The notes under the pieces are model-generated. The model searched no databases and had not been told where the DNA came from. It saw only the letters and a program-made list of their open reading frames with translations. The position numbers were made by a program, and so were the translations under genes. 64,000 nucleotides of DNA from Paramyrothecium sp. XJ0827 (Eukaryota; Ascomycota; Sordariomycetes; Hypocreales; Stachybotryaceae), in the NCBI GenBank assembly GCA_020881915.1, contig JAJFPB010000004.1, positions 3,038,001-3,102,000 of the forward strand, given 5' to 3'. This document shows, piece after piece, positions 43,347-54,148 of the stretch; positions within the stretch are counted from its first letter, which is position 1, and each line of letters starts with the position of its first letter.

Positions 43347-45790
43347 ATGAGAGCCATGGGGAGACCGACCGAGGGCAAGTCACGCAAGGTGACGCCGCCC
43401 TCGCCCTCCTACATGACAAACGACCAGTTTTGTGAGTTCTGTAGATGGAAGATGGACCGAGCCTCTCACTAACCCATTTCTCCCGTGCAGCAAAGTACCT
43501 ATCAGAGCTGCGGAGCAATCGCATAGCACGTCCTGGCGGTGCAAGACCTCAACCAGCTGGTGCTCGCCCGGCCCCCAGCCGATCCAGCACAGGCCGACCC
43601 AGCATCGATGCGGCTTCCCAGCCCGAGGCTCTCCCAGAGCAAGCCGCTGTACTCTCACGGGCGCCAAGCGCTATGGGCAGCATTTCCTCCCGCCAATCCT
43701 ACTCAAGCGTGCGAACGCGTGACTATTATCCTTCCCAGCCGTCGGTTCCCCTGAAGCCTTCCGAGGTCGTGCCTAGTGCGACGTACATAGAGCGCGGCCA
43801 CCGATGGATGGAGAAGGAAGAAGCCCATTCCCTTCGGGATGCCATGGAAGAGATGCAGTTGAGGGAGACGCCCAAGGAGGAAGCCCCGGATGACGAAACC
43901 CGAATATACAACGCCGCTCTGGATGAAGCAGCCGAACTTGTCTGGCAACATTGCAACGGCGTCCCGCCTCCTCAGCCCAACGCACCGTATCGCTACAAGC
44001 CACATCTTAGAAAGAACAGCTACGCGCATGCTCGTACCGCTAGTACGGGTAAATACGGACAGGATGCTGAGCCCAGCGGCTTGGCACGGGAAGCGAGCTC
44101 ACGTTCGGTTTCTGGAAGCTCTACAGAAAGCGATGGCGGGTCGCGACGAGCCCAATCTATGGACATGAAGCCAGCTGTCGCTGAGCCAAGCCGCAACCCC
44201 CCCAAGCCATATGGGAGCGTTGGGGCTCGCCGCACCAACCCCTTTAGTCGCCGCCGAAGCAGCTTGAAGCGAAACATATCCGGGGAGGTCGCGCGACCCT
44301 TTTCTGGCGACCAAATTTGGGAGGAGCCCGAGTCAAATGCAGGAAATGGGAGCACCAAAGGCGGCGCGGTACCGGAAACGTTGAGCAACACGACCCAAAA
44401 CCCATTTAGCCGTGTTCGCTTTGAGTCTCCCAAGCACGAGCTCGGCTCAACCAAGTCTCTGGATCGCATTGAAATTCACCGCAATCCCCCAACACGGTCT
44501 CGCAACCCTCTTTACACTACCAACTCTTCTTCTAGCCAACCGTCTGTTGACGACGAGATTGAGAGGAAGAATGGCGTTGAGGTCCGAAGTCAGGATATTC
44601 GCGAGGCGACCAGCATGAGGCTCAAAGACCGTAGTCCCAAGCTTCCCGAGCCCACCGCCGTCAGCGACAGTCCTGGACGGCCAATTGTAAGCTTCGATAC
44701 GAACTGGAAAGCCCCGGACGAGTCAACTGATAAACACCCAGACCGCTTCGCCTCCAAATCCTCTAACCCCAAAGCTCAGTCGTCCTCACAGCCTATGGGC
44801 ATCCCTTCTATCACTGTGGCGGAAGACGATTCGCCGTCGTCCCGTGCGGATATACCGTCAATCTCCATAGCTTGCCCAGAAGAGGCTACAAGTAGCGGAG
44901 TGCCAATCATCAATATTCCAACCATAGCAATCGATGAGGCGCCGAGCAGCGGCAGCAGCGCTTCCACAAACATACCGGTCATTGTGACGCCCGGTGATGA
45001 GGCTACCACAGGCGCAAGGCCTCTTCCCACCCCAGGCGCGAAGGGCAACAATTTCCGAAAAGCTCAGAAGCCAAAGGGGCACTGGTCGCCGGCTCCAGGG
45101 GCCGCAGGGCGAGCGACAGCAATTTGCCACGAGTGCGGGTTTCCCATCGAAGGCAGGTTCGTGGCCCTTGCCGGTAACTCGGAGAGATTTCATCCGCAGT
45201 GCTTCAGTTGTTACACTTGTGGGATAAGCCTGGAAGCCATGGAGATTAGTCCGGAGCCGGACCTCAACCGCAGTGAGCGCCTGCAGAGGATTCGTCGCCG
45301 CGAGGCTGGCGAAGTCTTGGAGGAGAAGCCCGGCATGACGGAAATGGAGGATGGAGATGATCGGCTCCGATTTTACTGTCACTTGGACTGGCATGAGCAA
45401 TTCGCACCGCGGTGCAAACACTGCAAAACTCCGATTCTAGGCGAGCATGTTGTGGCTCTTGGGGAGCACTGGCATTATGGACATTTCTTCTGCGCCGAGT
45501 GTGGTGACCCCTTTGAGCATGGCATGACACACATCGAGAAGGACGGATACGCCTGGTGTATCAACTGCCAGACGAAGCGCACAGAGCGGCGCGCCCCCAA
45601 GTGCAAGATGTGCAAGACGGCTGTCATCGGCCAGTACATCAAGGCGCTAGGAGGGGAGTGGCATGAGCATTGCTTCCGTTGCGCCGCCTGCCGAGGCGGG
45701 TTTGACGATGGGCAGATCTTCCCTTCGGAAGCTGGCGGGCGAATGGTGGTGCTTTGCACGGGTTGCCGAGCCAAAGAACTGAAGTCGTGA
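43347..45790 (+). CDS. PXL1: paxillin-like protein with three LIM domains
   Basis: Exons 43347-43431 and 43491-45790 (59-nt intron) give 794 residues. The splice rebuilds P-S-Y-M-T-N-D-Q-F-S-K-Y-L-S-E-L-R, a conserved N-terminal motif of fungal paxillin-like proteins. About 540 disordered Ser/Pro-rich residues follow, with a run of P-x-I-x-I segments at 440-505. Three LIM zinc domains occupy about 558 to the end, starting C-H-E-C-G-F, C-K-H-C-K-T and C-K-M-C-K-T; LIM1 has an extra loop. In yeasts Pxl1 localises to bud tip, polarised growth sites and the cytokinetic ring and restrains Rho1/myosin activity. A role at hyphal tips or septa is inferred. An in-frame ATG at 43356 is an alternative start. 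Confidence 0.88.
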
Positions 45791-46161
45791 GGGAGCATAG
45801 CCTGGGAGTTTGGTTGACGTTTGGTATCTGGGATTGAGGGTAGTCGGGAAACAAGGTGTTTGGGATGTTAGCGAATTGATTTAGAATGGCAGGCTCTATT
45901 CCTCATGCGCCTAACGCAGCCTCATGCCACGGGTGTGCTTGAGCTACTCTGGTCAAGTTCTCGAAGAATGCGATCATGGAAAGCCAAAACGAATGGGATG
46001 TGTGTGAAGTGTGCGTTCATCATAAAAAAAACCTTCGTAAATCAACGCCCGATCTCCTCGTCTTCCTTCTTTGCCAACGTACACAAAGCCATGGCAGTTA
46101 CAAGGCGGTTCGTGACCCCAAAATACTTGCCAAACGCCTCCCTACAAGCCCAGAATTATTT
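45791..46161. other. convergent spacer between PXL1 and the SUMO gene
   Basis: 3' regions of two convergent genes; no feature beyond an A-rich string near 46023. Confidence 0.4.
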
Positions 46162-46558
46162 TCAGCAGCGTCCCCAGGCTCCGCCGACCTGCTCCTGGTG
46201 TACTTCGAGAGTGTCGCCGTCGGCCATTTCGAGCTACGGGAAAACAAAGTCAGTAAACCAAATCGCTAGGGAATAGGAATAGGAATAGGAAGGAGGGTAC
46301 AAGCACGGGGGAGGGGGGGAGACGAACAGTGTCTGGAGTGTCGGAGGGCTGGACGCGGGAGCCGTCGAAGAGGAAGCGCACCGAGGTGATGGCCTTGCCC
46401 TGGCGTTCGCAGAAGGCGTTCATCAGCTTCTCTAGCTTGGTGCTGCGCTTGATCTTGAAGAAGATCTCATTGTTGTTGTCGGTGACCTTGATGTTCAGGT
46501 GCTCCGTAGGCGCAGGCTGGTCTTGCCTAGGGCTTCCGTTCTCGTACTCGCCAGACAT
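46162..46558 (-). CDS. SMT3: SUMO (Smt3) modifier precursor
   Basis: Exons 46558-46328 and 46233-46162 give 100 residues. The ubiquitin-like fold is recognisable by H-L-N-I-K-V, F-F-K-I-K-R-S-T-K-L, F-L-F-D-G-S-R-V and, after splicing, D-T-P-D-T-L-E-M-A-D-G-D-T-L-E-V. G94-G95 is followed by A-W-G-R-C, which a Ulp-type protease must remove before conjugation through Uba2/Aos1 and Ubc9. The 94-nt intron begins with the unusual donor GTTCGT, but the family sequence fixes this position. The intron holds three copies of a GGAATA-type hexamer on the plus strand (about 46269-46290). A CCCCCTAG string before the start could be the acceptor of a 5'-UTR intron. Confidence 0.97.
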
Positions 46559-47918
46559 GATGGTATTGATGACCTAGGGGGTAAAGTCTGGACGCGGGAG
46601 AAAACGGGCTGGTTAGTTTCTTTCCTGTGTGTAATGGTTTACGCGCGCAAGCCGCAGGAGCAGCAACTTACTGGAAGAGAGGGCAGAAGATGTTGGTTTC
46701 CCGGCAAACGTCAGAGACAAGCTTGTCGGTTGGAGTTGCGTGAATGGGAGACGTCAGTGGTTGGGTGCGGCCGAGTCCTATACGCGATCGTGTTGGAAAG
46801 GTTCCGGTTGTATCACGTTTGCTGGTGGAGGAATGATGGTGTTTGGGGGAAGAAGGGATGAGGCCGCGAGGGTGCGTAAGTGAGTAGCCAGATGGTGAAG
46901 TGAAGGCAGCGAGTGCGCACAACCGCCAAGGTGGGGAGCGGCCGTGATAATTGGTCAGGCTATCAGTTGGGAGGCACTTCAGCCTCTGGGGTACTCGAGA
47001 GGTACCTGCTTCACGTTTGTCCATCGGACGATGAAGGTAAATGCACGTAACCACCGCACCATGGTTGAATGGACGAGTTAATTTTCTCATGAAGCTCGAT
47101 TCCTTTCCTTTTGATTCTTTTTTTTTTCTGTTCACGGTTCTAGGTTCTCATGCTACCTTGAAGTCAGAAAAGGGAACACCTGCTGAATTTTAATCTACGG
47201 TACATTCCTCCTCTGAAGTTTCCGTTACACAGTAATACAGGGTGCAGATTATATGGGGGCATCGCGTTTCCCCGAAGCAGGAGTCCTTATCCAACAAAAG
47301 AGGTACAGTTCTCTCTGGCGGCAGTGCGTATCTACAGGTACCTGACGTGGAGGTTGGGGGCAGCTAATAGCATGCTTTACAAACGCAGCCGGTACCTTCT
47401 CACGAGCGCGCTTAAAAGACAAGGTAGCACTCCGTACATTGCGGCACCAACCAACAGCAAACACCTTATTCCAGGAATAAATCGACAGGATTTTTCATAA
47501 TTGTACTTTGACAAGCAATATGCTCTTGCTTGCTCGAGCACTCGCGCTTCGAAGCCTCCCTCAGGCGAAAAACAGGCGCTGCTCTTTACTACTTTGTAAA
47601 AGTATACCCTGGCATTGTCCATTTGTCGGAATCATCAATGCTAGTGCCGATGACATCAATATTGTCCCTCGTAACTCGGTAGCCGAACAAGTAGCCAGGT
47701 ACTCGATACATTTATTGTTATTATCTCCTGAGGCAGCACTCAAACAAGAACGTAGTGTACCCATTGTCCTCCATGACATACCTCTATCCGAGCTACCAAT
47801 CAAAGGCGCAACCAGCACTTGCAGCTCAGAGCCTCCAAAGCCACACTCCTGCTTCCTTCATTGAAGCTGACAGAACAAGTGCCACCGATTCATAGCTCTT
47901 TTATGCTGCCCGGAGCGA
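46559..47918. other. divergent region between the SUMO gene and CMC4
   Basis: 1.36 kb containing both promoters. ORFs here (for example 47508-47864) lack family features. A GGTACC motif occurs at about 47004 and 47338. No further gene is supported. Confidence 0.4.
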
Positions 47919-48355
47919 ATGATGGTAGGTCATTGGAGTAGTCAACCTGCGATTGGTAGTGACCAAGAAACTAACTCGTCGCGGGAAATAGGCTCCCTCC
48001 AAGAGCGACGATGTAGAGGCACGACCTCCGTGCCATCCACGCGCAGTGAGTTCCTACTGACCGAGCTTTTCAAGCCTGGACTGACGCACCAACTCACGTG
48101 CCTCATAGTGTGCGATTCAAGGTAGGCGGCAAATTGAGACCATGGCGAGAACTCCAATACTGAACTAGCTGACCGACCAAAGACTGTCTCACGCGGAACA
48201 ACTACAACGAAGCCAAGTGCCAAAATGCAGTCAAGGCTCTCTACGAGTGCTGCGCGAACTTCTATGATCGCTACGGCTATGATGCCACCACTCCAAGCTG
48301 TCCGAAGCCGAGCCTTTTGAGGTTGAAGCTGGAACAGCAGAAAGAGGGCAAGTGA
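47919..48355 (+). CDS. CMC4: twin Cx9C mitochondrial protein Cmc4
   Basis: The gene is invisible as an ORF. Exons 47919-47924, 47992-48045, 48109-48121 (13 nt) and 48183-48355 give 81 residues. The first exon holds only start codons: ATG ATG, or ATG alone at 47922. Splicing yields R-P-P-C-H-P-R-A-C-A-I-Q-D-C-L, with C-x9-C (C-H-P-R-A-C-A-I-Q-D-C), then C-Q-N-A-V-K-A-L-Y-E-C-C and P-S-C-P-K-P-S-L-L-R-L-K. These match the fungal Cmc4 family, a small intermembrane-space protein imported by Mia40 (human homologue p8/MTCP1NB). Introns of 67, 63 and 61 nt have GT-AG ends, with a clear CTAAC branch in the first and CTGAC in the second. An out-of-frame ATG at 47903 precedes the start and overlaps it. 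Its precise role is not settled in any fungus that I know of. Confidence 0.92.
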
Positions 48356-49098
48356 GATGGATCTGTGACGCTCGTCTTTTGGGCGTTAGCCAGTATGAGG
48401 AACTACTCAGGCAACAATTACGATGAGCGACAAATTTTTCTAGGCGATCATTGAGCACGCAGGAGATCCTCATGGGACCTGAACAAGCATTGACAATCCT
48501 GTTCCGAGACTCTAATATGAATGCCGATGACATTATGATGAAGAAGAGAAAAGAAAATGGAAAGCCCACGAAAATTTCCCTTGACTTATCGTGGACGGTC
48601 GTTCGGCTTGTTGCATAGACGCTAGACCTTAATGAGCTTAGGTTTAACTTGGAAAACTTAGTCATCAAAGAATGCGCTGTCCCGGCGACCAGCTGTAGCA
48701 ATTGCGTCCCATGAAGGTACTTTCTAGGCGTGGCTCATGCGTTAGAGAGATATCAGAACCTTGCAGAGAAGCTACAAGCTGCAGCGCGTTTGCTTGGATT
48801 GATACGGCACGATAGCAAGAATCTCGCCGCCATTGCGTAGCTCTCTTCGCGCCAACGTTTGAATTGTGTCGTTTGGCAGTTCTTTCAATTTAGTTCTGGC
48901 GGCCAGCGCCGCCTCGCATACCCAGTTCGCTTGCTTTCGAAACTGGGCATGTCGGGCAGCTTGGGAAACTTCTAAACATCGAGACGAATTCTGCATCCAC
49001 GAAACGCTCAACTTCCGCCTACGCCCATGAACATCAAACATTGATAGACAAGCTTCCCCTAAACCGTTCTTGTTGCCAGGACCTTCATCAAACTCAAC
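48356..49098. other. spacer between CMC4 and NUP84
   Basis: This holds the CMC4 3' region and the NUP84 promoter. An 89-codon minus-strand ORF (48772-49041) was considered and rejected. Nothing else was recognised. Confidence 0.4.
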
Positions 49099-51988
49099 AT
49101 GGAGCTCAGCAAAAAGGACAGCCTGGACGTCAAGGACGATCCGACAGAAAATGCCAGCCCCGAAGTCGATCCTTTCGCCCGCGCCTTGGACGATTGCCTC
49201 TCGAGTCGCGTTGCGCCGTCCGAGCAGCGGTCGAGAATACTAAATCTACCGCAGAGGTATCACGATATTGTCCTTCGGCGACTGGCGGACCTGCAACCGG
49301 CGCGCAGACGAGGCGGGCAGGATGACGTTGACATGGATGCGGACGACGCCGAAGCCAGCACATCGCCCACCGCGGACGATGAAGAAATCCAGCGTCTGGA
49401 GCGGGAAGTGCAAACCTGGGATCTCCTCCGCAGGATACTTCCTCTAAGATATTCACGTGTCAAGACGGACGCGGCCACCTCCTATGCCTTCGGAGGCGCG
49501 AAACCTGCCCCGAAAACCATACTGAACGATTTCCTCGAGAGCAACCCGGTGGCGCAGGAGAGACTCGCTGTCCTCCAATGGCTGCAGAACAATGCATCCA
49601 CAGGCCCGGACATTGACGAACTGGTCCGCGAGCTTCAACAGAATGCGGATCGAGGTGACATTATCGCCCATGGCTGGCTTCACACCCGATCCTCCATTAA
49701 GCTCAGGAAGAGTCTTACGCAATGGCCTCATCTCCTTGATCGCCAGTCCTCAAGCATTGGTACATCTCTCCAAAATTCAGCCGGAGCTCCGTTGGTCACC
49801 CAGCTGGACCCAGACGCAGTGACAAGGCAGGGCCGCAAGTTAGAACCCCAGGACGAATACTTCGAGCGAGCCATCTGGCTTGGTTGCTTCGAGCACATTC
49901 GTCGCGGTAGCAGCCTCGAGACTATTCGCGATTGGTGCCAAGAAAGGACAGAGATGTGGAGAGCCATCTCCATGTCTGCAATGCTTTTGTCCGCGGATGA
50001 CAAACGATCTGTTGGGGACTTGGATCCAGCATCACTAGCTCTGTGGCGTCGCATGTGCTTCGGGGTGGCCCGACAAGGCGGCAGCGATGACTATGAGCGC
50101 GCGGTGTATGGCATTCTTTGTGGCGACATCACGAGCGTCGAGAAGGTTGCCGAGACTTGGGATGACTTCCTGTTCGCCAACTACAACGCGCTACTACGGA
50201 CGCAGCTGGATGCCTTTGTCTTGAGCCGATGCCCCCCGGGCATGGCATCAAACCTTACGCAGCCCTTTTCTTCGTTCGATGCTGTGCAATACCATGGGGA
50301 ACAGGATGGAGTCGAGAAGCGACTGATACGGTCCTTGGAGTCACGAAGGAGCACCCATAACGAAGCGTTGGAGCCTGGCAAGGCCCTCCAAGCTGCTGTC
50401 ATCGCCAAGGACATTGGGCACCATCTCTACGAACAAGGGTTGGCGCTGACTCTGGACAAACCAACTGATAGCACAACAACGACATCACTTTTTGGCCTCC
50501 AGGATGCGCAGCCGAAAAAATACTTTTCCGAGAGTCAACGGGATGGGCTGCGTATTGTTGCCCACGTATACTCATTAGTAGCCCTCTTGGAGCGCCTGGA
50601 TCGTCAAGAAGGAACGTCGTCAGCCCAGCAAACGTCGCAGGAGTGGCGATACGCGCAAGGGAGCATCATAGCCAGCTACACAGACTACCTCCGTGATGCA
50701 AAACTCCCAGAACTGATCCCACTGTACTGCTCCATCCTCGAAGCCCCCAGGAGCTATGAGGTTCTCAGCAAAAGCACGATACTGCTGACCGATTCGAAGG
50801 ATCGGTTGACGCAGTTACATCTAATCAAGCAAGCTGGCATACAAGTTGTGACATTTGTCAAGACACAGGCATCCATTCTGTACGATACAGCATCTGCTCA
50901 CCAGCAGACATTCGCTGCCAAGGACACCTTTAAGATCATTGAAGAAGGGCCCCCAACCGCAAGGCATGGGCGGCTCATCAAGACTGATTTCATCAGCGAA
51001 GATGAGAATGCCGTGGATAAAAAGCATGAACACTTGGTTCGATCTTTGGAATGGCTATTGATGGTTACCGAGACCTGGCCTGACGTGTTTTCAATGGGAA
51101 CCAAGGTCTACAAATTCTTCCTAAGTATGTCCCCTGCTTGGAAATGAGTTGATGTGACGTGTATTGATATCTCACAGAACACATGCATCTTAATGCAGCA
51201 CGGAAACTCATGAAAAGTGTGAGCTTTACCAGCATTGTCCAAGATATGGTTGGCCAGGACGAATACGAGGACACTTGGTACGAAGACATCGGATTCTGGA
51301 CACAGCAGCTTGAGCACTACGGGCTTCAAGACGTAGACGCACAAACCGTCCTGAAAGACGCACGTACCTTCCGAGAGCTCGAGGCGCTTGTGAAGGCCCT
51401 GGACAGCTTGGAGACTGTCGCGTCTATGGTTGAAATTTCTATTGAGTAAGTCTGCGTTGCTCACCATACCTGAACAACTTGCTAATCCCTGCCAGCATGC
51501 CTGCCTCAAACCGTGTGTTCTGGGATGAGCTCGGGCGCAATATACTTGCCACCAAAGAGAACATGCAGCCGTTGCTTCGAAACTGGTTGTTACCAGAAAT
51601 TCAAGGTGTGTATAGCTTACCGGAGCATCAGAAGGTCTATCCCGCTGACGCCGTAGTAGAAGGCGACAAGGAGCTGGCGGAACTGCGCCGTGTCTTCCTT
51701 CCAGAGACCATGCTGGCATATGTCAGCGCACTGCACTTCGCAGGCACAGCGCTCTCCCGGGACAACCTATTGGAATGCATGGAACTTGCAGCCGTTGTAG
51801 CGGAGCGCAACTCGGACCTGGCGGCGAGCTTCGTCGAGGCTGGACGGATGAGGGAATTGGTAGAAGCCTTTGCGGCAGCCAGCAGAGCTCTGGCCGTTGC
51901 AACAGGCGACAAGAGAAGCACAGGCTCTGGTAGCAAGAAGCTGCGGGAGATGGGCTGGACTCGAGACTTGTGGTCTATCAAGTCCTAG
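49099..51988 (+). CDS. NUP84: nucleoporin Nup84/Nup107
   Basis: Exons 49099-51124, 51178-51445 and 51496-51988 give 928 residues, in the range of fungal Nup84/Nup107. The protein is almost wholly helical after an acidic N-terminal 100 residues, as expected for an ACE1-type scaffold nucleoporin. Recognisable family stretches include A-I-W-L-G-C-F-E-H-I-R-R-G and W-R-R-M-C-F, a trunk near 330-380, and the C-terminal F-W-D-E-L-G segment just after intron 2. It is a core member of the Y-shaped Nup84/Nup107-160 complex that coats the nuclear pore membrane. Both short introns (53 and 50 nt) lie in the last quarter of the gene. The ATG at 49099 is the first in frame. Confidence 0.88.
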
Positions 51989-52564
51989 AAGGGCAAAGCA
52001 CGGGTTTACTTGTAGGAGTAGCTGGCGAAAGGGATCAGGAAGGCCTCGGATACATAGTGTGCAACATCAAGAGTACGGGGAAGTAGAGCCTTGGAAGAAG
52101 ATCAAACGAGGAAAGATACCCCAGGGTTGTTAGTCGGGACAATGGCTGTGAGTTTGCCAACGTGAAGGTTGTACACGCGGGATGTTTGTAGGCCCAATCA
52201 CGATCCGGTTACCTCGGATAGGACACATCCTCACCCGGTGTGGTGTTTTGGAGACAAAGTGCCATATATGTACGACTTTCGTCCATCGTCCATACCGCTC
52301 ATAGCTCCGGGATTCCTAAAATTGATAGCTTACCTTAGGTGGGTGAGCGCCCACGTCATTACCCCAGACCTGAAGTTACCCTACAAGACTGGCTTCTAAA
52401 TGCCGTCACTACAGGTACCTCAGCTTGCTGTACCCCACCAATCCCCAGGCGCCCGCCAACCCGTCGGCTTTCAACGTCAACCTTCGAAGCTCGGCTCAAC
52501 CGCCGCATGAAGTCGACGCAACCACTCCGAAACCGTACCTTGCCTCCCGCCCCGTCCGCCCCAG
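51989..52564. other. spacer between NUP84 and VPS37
   Basis: A TACCTTAGGT motif occurs at about 52331 and GGTACC at about 52415, likely in the VPS37 promoter. No gene is supported. Confidence 0.4.
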
Positions 52565-53452
52565 ATGGCGAGCTTTCCTGCCGAGGCGCACGCTGCCACG
52601 CCGCCGGTGCCGCCGCCAAAGCCGGGCAGCCACGACACAAGCCGCATCGGCACGCCCGCGGCTGCTGGGAGCTTCCCGGCTGCGGACCCCGAGCGGAATC
52701 GCGGGCCCGGGGGACCAGCGGCGTCGATAGCGAGCGTACTGCCTGCCGCGGCCCCTATCCCGGATCCGGGCGACCAGTGGCTTCCAGAGATCCTGCGGGA
52801 TAAGTCGTACGTAATGCCCTGCGCCGGTATGCTTGTCAGCGAGTGCTTGTACGAGCAGCGGCTGAGAAGCATTCAACATTGCTTAGCTACATGCTATGTT
52901 GAACTGGATCTTGACGCCTGACGTGCCTACAGGAAGCAGGATCTTGCCGAGATTCTAGCCAGCCCGGAGCTACTCAATGCCCTGACGCAGTCCCCAGGCA
53001 CCGCTCACCCCTCGTTGCAGGCGTCGCACCAGACGCTGCAAGCCGCCCTCGCCGACAACATCGCGCTCGCCCAGCAGGTCGTCGATATTGAGGCCCGCCT
53101 GGCGCGTGAGCGCGCCACGACGCAGGCGCAGCTGATGGCGACACAGGCGCTCGAGCGACAGTGGCGCCAGCGGCAGTCGGACATGGACCACGCGCTCGCC
53201 CCGTTCTCGCCGGCCTCGCTGTACCAGCAGCTCAACCAGGGCGTCCAGGAGCAGGCCCTCGTGTGCCAGGCCATGGAGGAGAGCTTCCTCGACGCGAGCG
53301 GCGCCGGCGCCGGCGAGGCGGCCGGGGCTGCCGTCTCCGAGCGCGACGTGACGGACTGGATCCGCAAGTACCGCGAGGCGAGGGTCGCCTACTACCTACG
53401 GCACGAGCGCAAGCAGCGGTGGGATGAGGGCCGTGTGGGTGGCTGGCGATGA
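52565..53452 (+). CDS. VPS37: ESCRT-I subunit Vps37
   Basis: Exons 52565-52806 and 52933-53452 give 253 residues. A Pro/Ala-rich N-terminus of about 70 residues leads into the Mod(r)/Vps37 domain: L-R-D-K-S, L-A-S-P-E-L-L-N-A-L-T, then a long coiled coil (N-I-A-L-A-Q-Q-V-V-D-I-E-A-R-L) and a C-terminal helical part with V-T-D-W-I-R-K-Y-R-E-A-R. Vps37 links Vps23 and Vps28 in ESCRT-I and helps sort ubiquitinated membrane proteins at endosomes. The 126-nt intron is longer than most here; the splice rebuilds the expected D-K-S-K-Q-D-L-A order. Identification rests on domain pattern rather than strong sequence identity. Confidence 0.85.
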
Positions 53453-54148
53453 GAGAGCTGCCCACATTGGAAGTCCAGCATATGGGACGAATCACGAGCA
53501 ACGGACCGGCTCACTAGGAACTTGAGACCCTTGCGGGCCGTGGTCCCCCCTCGACGACTGCGTCAGGCATACAAGCCTGCCCACATGCATGTTGGAAGGG
53601 AGCTTACACGGCTCGAACAACTAATTTTCCCTTACTAGCTCCGCACCCTTCTGCCACCATGGGCTGCCCCTTTTTGGTGCAACGATACATGGATGAGGTA
53701 GCATATCGCTCGTCATGAACCAGGCAGCTTCGCATAGGGTATGTAGATGTTCGAGATGTGTACAAACCTTGGTGAACCTAGGGGAAATTACTCGGAGACG
53801 GGGAGTAGTAGGAGCAGATGACAGCGAAGAATAAGACTATTTTTCTATCCCGCTCGGACCAATGTCTCGTCCAAAACTCCACAACCCGTGTCTTGGATCG
53901 TCTATTTACTCATAAATACATACTGCAGGATGATACGTACTGACGACGCTCGCTTGCAACGTCACCAGGTGACAGGCACGGGAAACAATGCAAGCATCCG
54001 CCGAGCCGCGTTTCCATCCCGACCCTCCGACCTGGCTGTCCCAAGGATAATGCGACATGTCTGGGGGCTTCGCGGGAAAACGTGACGGCGCGCGCAGAGG
54101 GCAAAAAGAGGGGGGGGTCCCGCTCCGCCGTCTCTCGCACGTCAACGT
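53453..54148. other. convergent spacer behind VPS37
   Basis: 3' regions of two convergent genes; no coding signal beyond short multi-frame ORFs. The part near 54100 has a run of eight G. Confidence 0.4.

Noticed and set aside
47508..47864. 118-codon plus-strand ORF upstream of CMC4
   Set aside because: No domain or splice-linked extension; it lies in the CMC4/SUMO promoter region.
48772..49041. 89-codon minus-strand ORF divergent from NUP84
   Set aside because: It looks fairly protein-like, but its start would lie only 57 bp from the NUP84 start codon and I recognise no family; kept out for lack of support.
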